A stretch of DNA of 64,000 bases from Lachnospiraceae bacterium (GCA_017439665.1 JAFSIS010000070.1:124001-188000); one strand, 5' to 3'. Positions 16,160 to 24,725 are shown, counted from the stretch's first letter. Translations and numbers: made by a program. Notes: generated by a model not told the origin, from the sequence alone.

Positions 16160-17332
16160 GTGAAAATTACCATGATTTCCAATTATATCAACCACCACCA
16201 GATACCCTTTTCCCAGGCTCTCTATGAGAGGCTGGGGGAGGGTTATCGATTTATTCAGACCGAACCTATGGAGAAAGAACGGATCGCCATGGGCTGGGGC
16301 CTGGAAGCAGAGAGGCTGCCCTATATGGTGTTTATGGAAAAAAACCCAGAATATGTAAGAGAGCTGATCGCAGAAAGTGATGTTCTGCTGCTGGGGTGGA
16401 ATAATTGTGAAGAACTGTTCACCTCGCGATTGGGAAGCAATAAGCTGACCATCCGGATCAGTGAGCGCCTTTACCGGGAGGGGCAGTGGAAAGCCATTTC
16501 TCCCAGAGGATTGGTACAGAAATATAAGGAGCATATCCGCTATCGGAACAATCCGGTCTATCTGCTTTGCAATGGGGCCTGCGTGGCCTCTGATTTTTCT
16601 CTGATCAAAGCCTATCCGGGAAAAAAATTTAAATTCGGTTATTTTCCTGAGACCAAAAGCTACAGTCTGGAGGAATTGAGGAAGAATCATGACTGGGGAG
16701 AGGTGCCGGGGGAAAAGGAGCTGCAGCTTATCTGGGCAGGACGCTTTCTTCCCCTGAAGCATCCGGAATTTGCCCTCCGACTGGCTGATGAGCTGAAACA
16801 GAAGGGCTATTCTTTTCATCTGCATATGATCGGCGGCGGTGAGCTGGAGGAAGAGCTGAAGGCTTATGTGCAAAAAGCCGGACTGCAGAACACAGTGACC
16901 TTCTATGGTTTCCTGCCACCGGAGGAAGTACGTTTGCGAATGGAGAACTGTCATATCCACCTGTTTACCAGTAACCATCTGGAAGGCTGGGGAGCAGTGG
17001 TGAATGAGGCCATGAACAGCGGCTGTACAGTGGTGGGAAGCAGCCGTGCAGGTGCGGTGCCCTTTTTAATCCGGCCGGGAGAGAATGGGCTGGTTTATGA
17101 AAAGGATGATTTTCATGAGTTTGTCAGGCGGGTAGAGTATCTGTTTGACCATCCACAGGAGGGAAGCAGAATGGGGCTTGCAGCTTATCAAACTATTGCC
17201 GGGGAATGGAATGCCGAAACGGCAGCAGGACGTCTTTTGGACTTCTATGAGCAGTGGAAGGCAGGAAAGATCACTCCACCGAAGTCGGGGCCTTTCAGCG
17301 TGGCGGAAAACAGGAGAGGGGATCATGTCTAA
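16160..17332 (+). CDS. GT4 glycosyltransferase
   Basis: GT-B fold glycosyltransferase of 390 residues starting with GTG (GAGGGA about ten bases upstream). The N-terminal acceptor domain begins K-I-T-M-I-S-N-Y and has H-H-Q-I-P-F-S in the first loop. The donor domain has W-A-G-R-F-L-P-L-K-H, M-I-G-G-G-E-L and the E-x7-E motif E-G-W-G-A-V-V-N-E. It overlaps the next GT2 gene by eight bases. Transcription probably comes from the promoter at 14836 through the fusion gene, as only six bases separate them. Donor unknown. Confidence 0.85.
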   Translation: MKITMISNYINHHQIPFSQALYERLGEGYRFIQTEPMEKERIAMGWGLEAERLPYMVFMEKNPEYVRELIAESDVLLLGWNNCEELFTSRLGSNKLTIRISERLYREGQWKAISPRGLVQKYKEHIRYRNNPVYLLCNGACVASDFSLIKAYPGKKFKFGYFPETKSYSLEELRKNHDWGEVPGEKELQLIWAGRFLPLKHPEFALRLADELKQKGYSFHLHMIGGGELEEELKAYVQKAGLQNTVTFYGFLPPEEVRLRMENCHIHLFTSNHLEGWGAVVNEAMNSGCTVVGSSRAGAVPFLIRPGENGLVYEKDDFHEFVRRVEYLFDHPQEGSRMGLAAYQTIAGEWNAETAAGRLLDFYEQWKAGKITPPKSGPFSVAENRRGDHV

Positions 17333-18308
17333 GCCTTTGATCAGTATTATTATACCGGTATACAATACCAGAGACTGTCTGGAAAAATGTGTAGACAGCT
17401 GTCTTGCCCAGACCTGGCCTCAGCTGGAGATCCTGCTGGTGGATGACGGCTCCACCGACGGCACAGATCAGCTCTGTGACCGGCTGGCAGAAAAAGATGA
17501 ACGGATCCGGGTCTTTCATAAGAAAAATGGGGGTTCATCCTCTGCCCGGAATCTGGGAATCCGTGAAGCCAGGGGAGAGTATCTGGGTTTTGTGGACAGT
17601 GATGATTTCATCTCACCTGGGATGTATGAAAGGCTGATGGAAGCGATCCGGGAAAAGAATGTGGAAGTTGCCCAGATTTCCCGGGATGAGATTGATGCCA
17701 GTGGAAATCGCCTGCCGGATGTATGTACTCCGCCGAAAGAAGCTTTTTTTTGCGAAAGTGAATCTTTTTTTCAGGAGCTTTTGCTGCATAGGGGTGACTG
17801 CTCCTTTTGCACCAAGCTGCTCCACAGGCGGCTTTTGGAGAACAGGAACTTTCCGGAGGGAAAGCTGAATGAGGACTTTTACCTGCTTTTGCAGCTTTTG
17901 CCTGAAATTAAGGGAATCTATATTCTGCCTAAGCAGGAATACCACGTATTCTACCGGATCGGAAGCAATACCCGCAAAAAAGATAAGAACGATTTTTCCC
18001 GGGTCTTCATGGATATCGTGGATAATGCGGATGTGGCCATGGAGCTGGTGGAAAAACACTATCCATCATTAAGACAGGTGTGCATAAGATTCGGGCTGTA
18101 CCAGAGGCTGGATTATCTTCTGCATATTCCTATTCCGCAGATGAATGGAAAGAACGAGTTTTATGTGAGGGTGAAAAGATGGCTTCAGCGGCATGTGGGA
18201 GATATTCTTAACAATCCTTATTTGACAAAAAAAGAGAGGATTTATCTGCTGCTTCTGACTCCCGCACCAAGGACGGTGCGGTGGGTGCACAGTTTGAAGA
18301 TGAGATGA
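17325..18308 (+). CDS. GT2 glycosyltransferase (EpsJ-like)
   Basis: Cytosolic GT2 enzyme of 327 residues with a GT-A domain (residues about 6-215) and a helical C-terminal extension. Motifs are S-I-I-I-P-V-Y-N, L-V-D-D-G-S-T-D-G-T, S-S-A-R-N-L-G and F-V-D-S-D-D-F. The open frame extends 60 codons further upstream into the preceding GT4 gene, but the ATG at 17325 carries GGAGAGGGG upstream and the canonical N terminus, so it is the start. It ends the operon segment before a 390-base gap and the pse genes. Confidence 0.9.
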   Translation: MSKPLISIIIPVYNTRDCLEKCVDSCLAQTWPQLEILLVDDGSTDGTDQLCDRLAEKDERIRVFHKKNGGSSSARNLGIREARGEYLGFVDSDDFISPGMYERLMEAIREKNVEVAQISRDEIDASGNRLPDVCTPPKEAFFCESESFFQELLLHRGDCSFCTKLLHRRLLENRNFPEGKLNEDFYLLLQLLPEIKGIYILPKQEYHVFYRIGSNTRKKDKNDFSRVFMDIVDNADVAMELVEKHYPSLRQVCIRFGLYQRLDYLLHIPIPQMNGKNEFYVRVKRWLQRHVGDILNNPYLTKKERIYLLLLTPAPRTVRWVHSLKMR

Positions 18309-18356
18309 TACCTGTATGAACTTAGTCTGACAAATGATGAAGTCAGAAAGATGTTT
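18309..18356 (+). pseudogene. Possible C-terminal remnant of an AAA-ATPase/PD-(D/E)XK (DUF1703-type) gene
   Basis: Immediately after the GT2 stop, the frame beginning at 18309 encodes Y-L-Y-E-L-S-L-T-N-D-E-V-R-K-M-F. This matches the conserved segment linking the ATPase and nuclease parts of AAA-ATPase_like proteins common in Lachnospiraceae and Bacteroides. No start or other domain is present, and the frame runs on without recognisable similarity to a stop at 18446. The rest of the 390-base gap to pseB holds AT-rich sequence and the promoter element noted at 18574. Confidence 0.3.
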
Positions 18357-18573
18357 ATGGCATGGGGATGGGAATTTAGGGGGCATATACAAAAAAACAT
18401 CAGTATAATACCCTGCTTGAACGATTATTTGGGGCACGACTTGTAAAAAAATTGCTATATGCCCATTCAGTTAATTTTAAATGCAAAAAACAGGGTTTTT
18501 CTGAGTGTCTACCGATAAATTGGGCAAATAAGCTTGATTTTTAGGAATAACCCTACCGAAATCCCTTTACCTA

Positions 18574-18582
18574 TGCTATAAT
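18574..18582 (+). promoter_or_regulatory. Extended -10 promoter element ahead of pseB
   Basis: TGCTATAAT, a perfect extended -10 (TGnTATAAT), lies 118 bases before the pseB ATG. No good -35 is found 16-18 bases upstream, as expected for extended -10 promoters. The long leader that follows has no clear riboswitch structure. Confidence 0.45.
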
Positions 18583-18699
18583 CTACGGGATATCCGAGAA
18601 AAATACGGATAGAAGTAATGATGAAAAGTACAATCCAGTGCACTGACACATTGATCATTAACATGTCAGCACGCTGGTGGGTTGAAATGAGAGGTTAAT

Positions 18700-19698
18700 A
18701 TGCTGGATAACAAGACGATTTTAGTAACCGGAGGAACAGGCTCCTTTGGAAAATGCTTTACCAAATATGTATTGGAGCATTACAGCCCGAAGAAGATCAT
18801 CATCTATTCCCGTGATGAGTTCAAGCAATGGATGATGGCTAATGAATTTAAGGAGCATGCAGATAAGCTTCGTTTCTTTATCGGTGATGTAAGAGATCTG
18901 GAAAGAATGAAGCGGGCATTGACGAACGTGGACTTTGTCATTCATGCAGCAGCCATGAAGCAGGTACCGGCCTGTGAATATAATCCCAATGAAGCCATCA
19001 AGACGAATATCCAGGGGGCCCAGAATGTGATCGAGGCGTCACTGGACAGTCCCAGTGTAAAAAAGGTGGTTGCCTTATCTACGGACAAAGCGGTAAATCC
19101 GGTAAATCTTTACGGAGGAACCAAGCTGGTAAGTGATAAGCTGTTTATCGCTGCCAATGCCTATGCAGGAACCAAGGATATTAATTTTTCCATTGTACGC
19201 TATGGAAATGTGGCCGGAAGCCGTGGCTCCGTTATTCCCTTTTTCCATAAAATCATTAAGGAGGGAGGCAACAGTCTTCCCATCACGGACTACCGCATGA
19301 CCCGTTTCTGGATCAGCCTGACTCAGGGGGTAGAGCTGGTGATCAAGGCTCTGGAGGAGGCTACCGGCGGCGAAACCTTTATCAGTAAGATTCCTTCCTT
19401 TAAGATCACGGATCTGGCTGAAGCTATGCTTCCCGGCTGTGAGATGCCCGAGGTGGGTATCCGCGAGGGAGAAAAGCTCCATGAGATCATGGTGACGGTA
19501 GAGGATTCCATGACTACCTACGAATACGATAAACATTTTATCGTATATCCCCAGATGGTATGGAATGACAAACAGAAGCCCAATATGAGCGGAAAGAAAG
19601 TTCCGGAAGGCTTTTCCTACAGCTCCGGAAATAATACTGAATGGCTGAGCGTAGAAGAAATCAGAGAACTATTAAAAACAGTAGAACTTGAGAAATAA
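18700..19698 (+). CDS. pseB: UDP-N-acetylglucosamine 4,6-dehydratase (inverting), PseB
   Basis: First enzyme of pseudaminic acid synthesis. It turns UDP-GlcNAc into UDP-2-acetamido-2,6-dideoxy-beta-L-arabino-hexos-4-ulose in the cytoplasm. The 332-residue short-chain dehydrogenase has the NADP-binding T-G-G-T-G-S-F-G at about 9-16, the catalytic S-T-D-K loop and the Y-x3-K pair in L-Y-G-G-T-K. It lacks the N-terminal membrane region of PglF/WbpM proteins and has the full length of FlaA1/PseB. GAGAGG precedes the ATG. A hairpin-rich non-coding element separates it from pseC. The complete set pseB, C, G, I and F in this window makes the PseB call firm. Confidence 0.95.
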   Translation: MLDNKTILVTGGTGSFGKCFTKYVLEHYSPKKIIIYSRDEFKQWMMANEFKEHADKLRFFIGDVRDLERMKRALTNVDFVIHAAAMKQVPACEYNPNEAIKTNIQGAQNVIEASLDSPSVKKVVALSTDKAVNPVNLYGGTKLVSDKLFIAANAYAGTKDINFSIVRYGNVAGSRGSVIPFFHKIIKEGGNSLPITDYRMTRFWISLTQGVELVIKALEEATGGETFISKIPSFKITDLAEAMLPGCEMPEVGIREGEKLHEIMVTVEDSMTTYEYDKHFIVYPQMVWNDKQKPNMSGKKVPEGFSYSSGNNTEWLSVEEIRELLKTVELEK

Positions 19699-19701
19699 CA
19701 G

Positions 19702-19871
19702 AAGGGTTGTTGCGGATTTTTAAGTTGTTTGCTGTTATCCCTTGTTCGCTTGTTGCTACGAACATTGTCTTTCAATATCAGACTAAAGTCTGCCCTTGAA
19801 AGACAATGTCTCCGCAAATGCGTACAAGTTGGATAAGCAGTAAACGATCTTTAACTATCCGCAGCAACCTT
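19702..19871. repeat. MITE-like nested hairpin element between pseB and pseC
   Basis: A 170-base non-coding element with three nested levels of symmetry. The outer imperfect arms are AAGGGTTGTTGCGGAT against ATCCGCAGCAACCTT, with further matching TAAG/GTTT and CTGTTATCC blocks. A perfect 14-bp inner repeat, ACATTGTCTTTCAA (19762-19775) and its complement (19796-19809), surrounds a central palindrome CAGACT-aa-AGTCTG (19779-19792). It has no coding capacity. It resembles a small non-autonomous mobile element or REP-type sequence and could also modulate pseC expression as an RNA structure. Confidence 0.65.
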
Positions 19872-19891
19872 GTTTTACAGTGGAGGTTATG

Positions 19892-21085
19892 ATGGATAAA
19901 CCAGCGATTGTGGGCGGAAGCCCTGTCAGAGAGACGAAATTATATTACGGCCATCAGTATATTGATGAGGCAGATATAGAGGCAGTTGTGGAGGTATTAC
20001 GAAGTGATTACCTTACCTGCGGCCCTAAGATTACCCAGCTGGAGGAAAAGCTTTGTGCAATTACAGGAGCAAAATATGCGGTGGTCTGCAGCAACGGGAC
20101 GGCAGCCCTCCATATGGCCTGTATGGCAGCAGGAGTAGGGCCGGGGGATGAGGTGATCACTACACCCATCACCTTTGCCGCCAGTGCCAACTGTGCCCTT
20201 TACTGTGGAGCCAGACCGGTGTTTGCCGATATAAACGAAAAAACATACAATATCGATCCGCAGCAGGTAAAAGCAGTCACCACGGAAAAAACTAAAGCCG
20301 TCGTAGCAGTGGATTTTACCGGGCAGTCGGTGGAGCTGGATGAGCTTCTTGCCCATTGCCGGGAGAAGGGGCTGGCTTTGATCGAAGACGGTGCCCATGT
20401 CATCGGAACGAAATATAAGGGAAGGGCAAACGGCTCCATTGCTGATATGACTACCTTCAGTTTTCATCCGGTAAAAACCGTTACCGGAGGAGAAGGAGGG
20501 GCTGTACTGACCAACAGCGAAGAGTATTATCAGAAGCTCTTGCTGGCCAGGGCCCATGGGATTACCAGGGATCCCTCTCTGATGGAGGAAAAGCCCCATG
20601 GGGACTGGTACTATGAGCAGATCTCTTTAGGATATAATTACCGGATGACGGATATGCAGGCAGGACTTCTCATCAGCCAGCTTAATAAGCTGCCCATGTT
20701 TTCCGCCAGAAGAAAAGAGATCGTCGCCAGATATGATAAGGCTTTTTCAGTGATTCCTCAGCTTCAGGTGCAGAAGGAAATACCGGAATCGGATACCACA
20801 AGGCATCTCTATATCCTGAGAATCCGGCCGGCAAGTTTGAAGATTGATCGAAAAGAATTTTTTGATGCCATGGCAGCAGAGAATATTATCTGCAATGTAC
20901 ATTATATCCCTACCTATTATTTTCCTTATTACAGAAGTCTGGGTTATGAAAAGGGACTCTGTCCCAGGGCTGAGAAGCTGTATGAGGAAATGATGAGCCT
21001 TCCCCTTTACTATGGAATGACGGATGAGGATGTGGAGGATGTGATTACCGCGGTGAAAAAGATCGTGGAGTATTATAAACAATAA
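19892..21085 (+). CDS. pseC: UDP-4-amino-4,6-dideoxy-N-acetyl-beta-L-altrosamine transaminase, PseC
   Basis: Second enzyme of the pseudaminate route: PLP-dependent transamination of the PseB product at C4. The 398-residue protein belongs to the DegT/DnrJ/EryC1 family. It shows S-N-G-T-A-A-L-H (phosphate binding), E-D-G-A-H (cofactor ring aspartate) and F-S-F-H-P-V-K-T with the Schiff-base lysine, followed by G-G-E-G-G-A. Of three in-frame starts I prefer the ATG at 19892, five bases after TGGAGG. A bidirectional terminator follows, so pseBC forms a unit. The next pse genes lie 7 kb away behind an accessory island. Confidence 0.94.
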   Translation: MDKPAIVGGSPVRETKLYYGHQYIDEADIEAVVEVLRSDYLTCGPKITQLEEKLCAITGAKYAVVCSNGTAALHMACMAAGVGPGDEVITTPITFAASANCALYCGARPVFADINEKTYNIDPQQVKAVTTEKTKAVVAVDFTGQSVELDELLAHCREKGLALIEDGAHVIGTKYKGRANGSIADMTTFSFHPVKTVTGGEGGAVLTNSEEYYQKLLLARAHGITRDPSLMEEKPHGDWYYEQISLGYNYRMTDMQAGLLISQLNKLPMFSARRKEIVARYDKAFSVIPQLQVQKEIPESDTTRHLYILRIRPASLKIDRKEFFDAMAAENIICNVHYIPTYYFPYYRSLGYEKGLCPRAEKLYEEMMSLPLYYGMTDEDVEDVITAVKKIVEYYKQ

Positions 21086-21109
21086 GGATTCTAAAAAATG
21101 CATTTGCTG

Positions 21110-21148
21110 ATAAGGGCAGGTACTGTTGTGGTATCTGCCCTTATTTTT
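21110..21148. terminator. Bidirectional intrinsic terminator between pseC and the XRE gene
   Basis: A perfect 10-bp stem ATAAGGGCAG / CTGCCCTTAT with a 15-base loop and a T-run on the + strand; on the - strand the complement of the upstream A-run gives a T-run further on. The stop codon of the convergent XRE gene lies inside the right arm. Confidence 0.75.
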
Positions 21149-21473
21149 CATCATCAGAAAGAAGCAAAATATCGATCGCTTTTTGTAGATCCGTTTTGTT
21201 ACGGTAATTCGAAATAATATTAGCTTCATGTTCTGTCAGTACCAGATGTTCTGTGTCAAAAAAGGAGGCTTCCTGAACAGACTGTAAATCCTGAATCGTA
21301 ATATCCAATCCCTTACAGATCTTTATTACATTGTCCACAGCAGCAGTGCCTATTTTTCCTTCGTTGAGCATGGTCAGCAAAGTGGAATAAGGCATATCTA
21401 TTTTCTGTGCAAAATCTTTGATTGTAAATCCATTGTTTTTGATGAGGTTTTTCAGATAGATTTCTCTGGTCAA
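21141..21473 (-). CDS. XRE-family helix-turn-helix regulator
   Basis: Small DNA-binding protein of 110 residues. The helix-turn-helix spans roughly residues 15-45 (F-T-I-K-D-F-A-Q-K-I, then Y-S-T-L-L-T-M-L), followed by K-I-C-K-G-L-D-I-T of the Cro/CI fold and a short C-terminal tail. I prefer a TTG start at 21473 because AAGGAG stands nine bases upstream; in-frame starts further up overlap its predicted promoter. Its promoter is flanked by copies of TTTTATCA/TGATAAAA that look like operators, so it probably represses itself. It is the first gene of the AT-rich accessory island that interrupts the pse genes. Confidence 0.8.
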   Translation of the reverse strand: MTREIYLKNLIKNNGFTIKDFAQKIDMPYSTLLTMLNEGKIGTAAVDNVIKICKGLDITIQDLQSVQEASFFDTEHLVLTEHEANIISNYRNKTDLQKAIDILLLSDDEK

Positions 21474-21494
21474 AGTGTTCACTCTCCTTATCGG

Positions 21495-21527
21495 TTTTAT
21501 CATAACATGGTGATATTGATAAAACAA
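21495..21527 (-). promoter_or_regulatory. Autoregulated promoter/operator of the XRE gene
   Basis: On the - strand TTGTTT (complement of 21522-21527) and TATGAT (complement of 21499-21504) are 17 bases apart. An inverted pair TTTTATCA (21495-21502) and TGATAAAA (21517-21524) overlaps both boxes. A further TGATAAAA lies at 21634-21641 in front of the divergent Sel1 remnant. Confidence 0.55.
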
Positions 21528-21757
21528 TGGTAACTATTTAGGACAAGCGTATATTTAGAACAGGGAATAGATTGAAAAAACACGATTAAACGTGCTAATA
21601 TATCACTTATAAAACGACAAAAGTTTTATAGAATGATAAAACCTTATTGCGTAGTGGTGGTACTTAATATTAGAGGGTGTGATATTATGTATAAGGAATT
21701 AGAAGTCAGGATTGCCTATCTAGGTCTAAGCCTGCCTACAATAATTTCCAACAGGCA

Positions 21758-22225
21758 TTGGAGCTTGGAAAGGTAGATGCCAATTTCTATCTGGGAGTGT
21801 TGTGCGACTGGTATGATTATCCAAAAGAAGATTATGAAGCAGCAAGAGCCTACTATGAAGCCTGCCCGGAAAACCCTTATGCACAACTGGCACTTGGCTA
21901 TTTATATTGGAATGGACAGGGGGTAGAAGAAGATAAGGAAAAGGCACAGGAATATTTCAATTCTGCTGCCCAAAACTGTGTTGAGGGATATTTGGGCCTT
22001 GCATCTGTAGCCTATAAGGAAGAGGATTATGCTGCGGCACAGGGAAATTCTGATGCCATGTATTCGATAGGGATCATGTACCATAATGGAGAAGGTGTTA
22101 GTTTCAGCTATGACCTGGCCAAAGAATGGTTCCAGAAAGCTGCAGATGCCGGGAACGAATCCGGAGTGGAAGCACTGAAAGATATGGAAGTGACTGTCTA
22201 CGGACCCAATGGAGTAATCCAGTAG
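21758..22225 (+). pseudogene. Decayed Sel1/TPR-like repeat protein
   Basis: The frame encodes two Sel1-type repeats (A-L-G-Y-L-Y-W-N-G-Q-G-V and S-I-G-I-M-Y-H-N-G-E-G-V, each followed by A-x-x-W/Y-F-x-x-A-A). Such repeats mediate protein contacts. The coding similarity starts upstream of any good start codon: P-A-Y-N-N-F-Q-Q-A precedes the TTG at 21758 in frame. A well-placed ATG at 21688 with AGAGGGTG opens a different frame that dies after 29 codons. That pattern suggests a frameshift or deletion joined an old N terminus to the wrong frame. A second internal loss is likely where one repeat ends abruptly at E-D-Y-A-A-A. A terminator follows. Confidence 0.55.
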
Positions 22226-22282
22226 ATAGTTCTTAATAAATGACAGGACAGAATATTTTAATCTGAAAAGTGTATAACAGAG

Positions 22283-22313
22283 AGCCCTGCGGAGAAATCT
22301 GCAGGGCTTTTGT
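22283..22313 (+). terminator. Intrinsic terminator after the Sel1 remnant
   Basis: A perfect 8-bp GC-rich stem AGCCCTGC / GCAGGGCT with a 10-base loop followed by TTTGTT. Confidence 0.75.
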
Positions 22314-22360
22314 TGAGTTCATATTACGTTTGGAATGGTACAATAAATAAGAGAATTACA

Positions 22361-22389
22361 TTGACAAAATGAAAAGAATGCCACATAAT
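22361..22389 (+). promoter_or_regulatory. Sigma-A promoter of the ATPase gene
   Basis: Consensus TTGACA (22361-22366), a 17-base spacer and CATAAT (22384-22389), 45 bases before the ATG at 22435. Confidence 0.65.
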
Positions 22390-22434
22390 TAACTTTAAAG
22401 TAAATTACTTTTGGATTATAAGAGGAGAGGTTTG

Positions 22435-23841
22435 ATGCAGGAAGTATTCATTGGCAGAGAAAAAGAGCTTGCAGATTTAGAGGAATTATATTTACAGGAG
22501 AGATTTCAATTATTTGTACTGTATGGTCGCAGACGTGTAGGCAAGACGACTCTGCTGAACGAATTTTGCAAGAATAAGGATGCGATTTTCTATTCGGCAG
22601 AGCAGAGCAATAACAAGCTAAATCTTGAAAAATTCTCATGGTTGGTATTTCAGTTTTATGGTGAAAGCAAATTAGAGCCGTTTTCGTCATGGATCAATGC
22701 GTTGTCCTATATTGATGAAAGACAGGGAAACAAAAAGCTGGTACTGGTCATTGATGAATTCCCTTATCTTGTAAAGAAAAATAGAGCATTATTGTCAGAA
22801 CTACAGCATCTGATAGATCATAAACTGACAAGAGGAAAGCTGTTTTTAATTCTAAGCGGAAGCTATATGGGATTTATGGAGAAGGAAGTGCTTGGTTCAA
22901 AAAGTCCTCTTTTTGGAAGAAGAACTGCACAGCTTCATATGAAGACGTTCAGTTATCAGACAAGCTCCAAGTTTATGACTGGTTTTTCGGATGAAGAAAA
23001 GCTTATGCTGTATGGTGCATATGGTGGAACACCATTGTATTTGCAACAGATAAATGAGAAGGAAAATTTTGAGGAAAATATCAAGAGAGCTTATCTGAAA
23101 GTAACTTCTTATCTTTATGAAGAAGCTTTGCTGCTGTTACGTCAGGAAGTGCAGGAGCCGGGTGTATATAGTGCGATAATAGAAGCGATTGCGAGTGGAT
23201 ATACCAAAGCAAATGAGATTTCCACAAAAATCGGTGAGGACTCGGCTAAATGCCTGAAATATATCAAAACCTTGTGCGAGCTTGGAATTCTGCATAAAGA
23301 GACGCCATTTGGAGAAAAGGAATCATCCCGCAAAACGATCTATGGTATCTCAGATTTTATGTTTCGATTCTGGTATCGATATGTGTTTGCTAACAGAACG
23401 TTAATTGAAACCGGAGCACAGCAGGCTGTATGGGAAAAGCGAATTAAGCCGGATTACTACAGTTATATGGGACTGGTTTTTGAAAAAGTCTGCAAGGATT
23501 ATTTGAATGAGAAGAATGCGAGAGGAGAGCTGCCGATATTGTTTACCTCTATCGGAAGATGGTGGGGAACCAATGCTGCTACGCATGGTCAGGAGGAAAT
23601 TGATTTAATTGCAAACGACGGAAAAGACTATCTTTTTGGAGAGTGTAAATGGCGCAATGAGAAGCTGGATATTTCTGTATTAAAGGATTTGAAAGCAAAG
23701 GCAGACGTGTTCAGTATGAACAGAAGGAACTCTTACTACATGTTTTTTTCAAAATCCGGATTTACAGAAGCTGTTTTGAATGAAGCGAAGTCTGATGACA
23801 GTATTCTGTTAGTGGATTTGGCGGGACTTATGAAGTTTTAG
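22435..23841 (+). CDS. AAA ATPase with C-terminal DUF234 PD-(D/E)XK nuclease-like domain
   Basis: A 468-residue protein of the archaeal-type ATPase/DUF234 family. The N-terminal ATPase has Walker A G-R-R-R-V-G-K-T-T at 31-39, Walker B L-V-L-V-I-D-E-F and S-G-S-Y as sensor region. A winged-helix segment follows (A-N-E-I-S-T-K-I). The C terminus has E-E-I-D-L-I and G-E-C-K-W, the D...ExK pattern of PD-(D/E)XK nucleases. The role of this family is unknown; links to mobile or defensive regions have been suggested. The ATG at 22435 follows GAGGAG; an upstream TTG at 22411 was rejected. Its base composition is clearly more AT-rich than the glycan genes. Confidence 0.88.
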   Translation: MQEVFIGREKELADLEELYLQERFQLFVLYGRRRVGKTTLLNEFCKNKDAIFYSAEQSNNKLNLEKFSWLVFQFYGESKLEPFSSWINALSYIDERQGNKKLVLVIDEFPYLVKKNRALLSELQHLIDHKLTRGKLFLILSGSYMGFMEKEVLGSKSPLFGRRTAQLHMKTFSYQTSSKFMTGFSDEEKLMLYGAYGGTPLYLQQINEKENFEENIKRAYLKVTSYLYEEALLLLRQEVQEPGVYSAIIEAIASGYTKANEISTKIGEDSAKCLKYIKTLCELGILHKETPFGEKESSRKTIYGISDFMFRFWYRYVFANRTLIETGAQQAVWEKRIKPDYYSYMGLVFEKVCKDYLNEKNARGELPILFTSIGRWWGTNAATHGQEEIDLIANDGKDYLFGECKWRNEKLDISVLKDLKAKADVFSMNRRNSYYMFFSKSGFTEAVLNEAKSDDSILLVDLAGLMKF

Positions 23842-23948
23842 ATAAGATTAATTAGGCTTGCTCTTCAGAAGACTGCATTTAAACTCTTTATGGAAAATTT
23901 AGGGTATGTGAAGTCGTTTTTAAGTGATAGAAGAATTGTATAAGTTAA

Positions 23949-24725
23949 AAGATAAAAGATAAAAGCAGAGATGAAAAGATCGGGAAAAGGCAAAAGAGAA
24001 CCTTTAAGTCTCATGATATTTCTGTTACAGCTGCAAATCTGCTGAGAGACAGAGAAAATCCAATAAATATTAAAGAACACATGGACTTGGATGCGGTGAC
24101 ATTTGGTATTATGCAGATGCTTGATATCCTCAATAAAGAGGAACAGAGTATTGATATAGAAGACAGCCATATGATTCAGATCAAAGAGTATCTGGCGTTA
24201 TTGGATTTGATCATGGAAATCGATCTGGAGTCGTTGCCAGAAGTAAACCAAAAGAGTAAAGTGACCGTTATTACACAGCCGGGTATGCGATATGCGCAAG
24301 CGAATGCTATCGTAGAAAATTTGCTTCTTGATGCAAAGTTTCAGGAACTCTCGATTCACGAAAGGCAGCGCATATTAGAAAGATTGCTGAATGAGATCCG
24401 GGGAAGGATGATGGAGGAGATTATCTTACTGGAAACAAAGATAGCAAAACCGGATAAAAAGGTATTTAAGCTGCAGTTTGCTGTCGGAGAGTTTGATATG
24501 GTGGTCTTTGACCCAAAAACACTTACCTGCCAAATCTATGAAGTAAAGTATAGCAGGGAACAGGTTCCGGAGCAGTATCGCCATATGATAAACAAAGAAA
24601 AATGTGCTATGACCAGTCATAGGTATGGTGATATTACAGGCCGATACGTGATTTACCGTGGAGATAATACAGAGGTTGATGGAGTTCAGTACCTGAATGT
24701 AGAGGAATATTTGAAAGCGTTGTAA
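23949..24725 (+). pseudogene. C-terminal fragment of an ATPase with a PD-(D/E)XK nuclease domain
   Basis: The frame is open from 23949 but has no ribosome site or convincing start before 24081, and similarity to a larger protein appears to begin upstream of that ATG. The visible part has a helical region, then G-E-F-D-M-V-V-F and Y-E-V-K-Y, a nuclease-like D...E-V-K pattern, and a short C terminus. No Walker motifs are present, so the ATPase half has been lost. It may be a decayed relative of the gene just upstream; the two differ too much to be simple duplicates. If expressed from 24081 it would yield a 214-residue protein. Confidence 0.55.

Noticed and set aside
16154..16978. 274-codon open frame on the - strand
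   Set aside because: Lies opposite a clear GT4 gene and has no start signal or domain.
18309..18699. tRNA or small RNA gene in the gap before pseB
   Set aside because: No cloverleaf or conserved RNA pattern was seen; only a short ATPase-like remnant and an extended -10 element.
19702..19871. Insertion sequence with a transposase
   Set aside because: No frame in the element codes for a protein of useful length; it is non-coding.
23949..24725. Complete gene with a new domain arrangement
   Set aside because: Coding similarity seems to begin before any start codon and no ribosome site exists, so a truncated ATPase is more likely.
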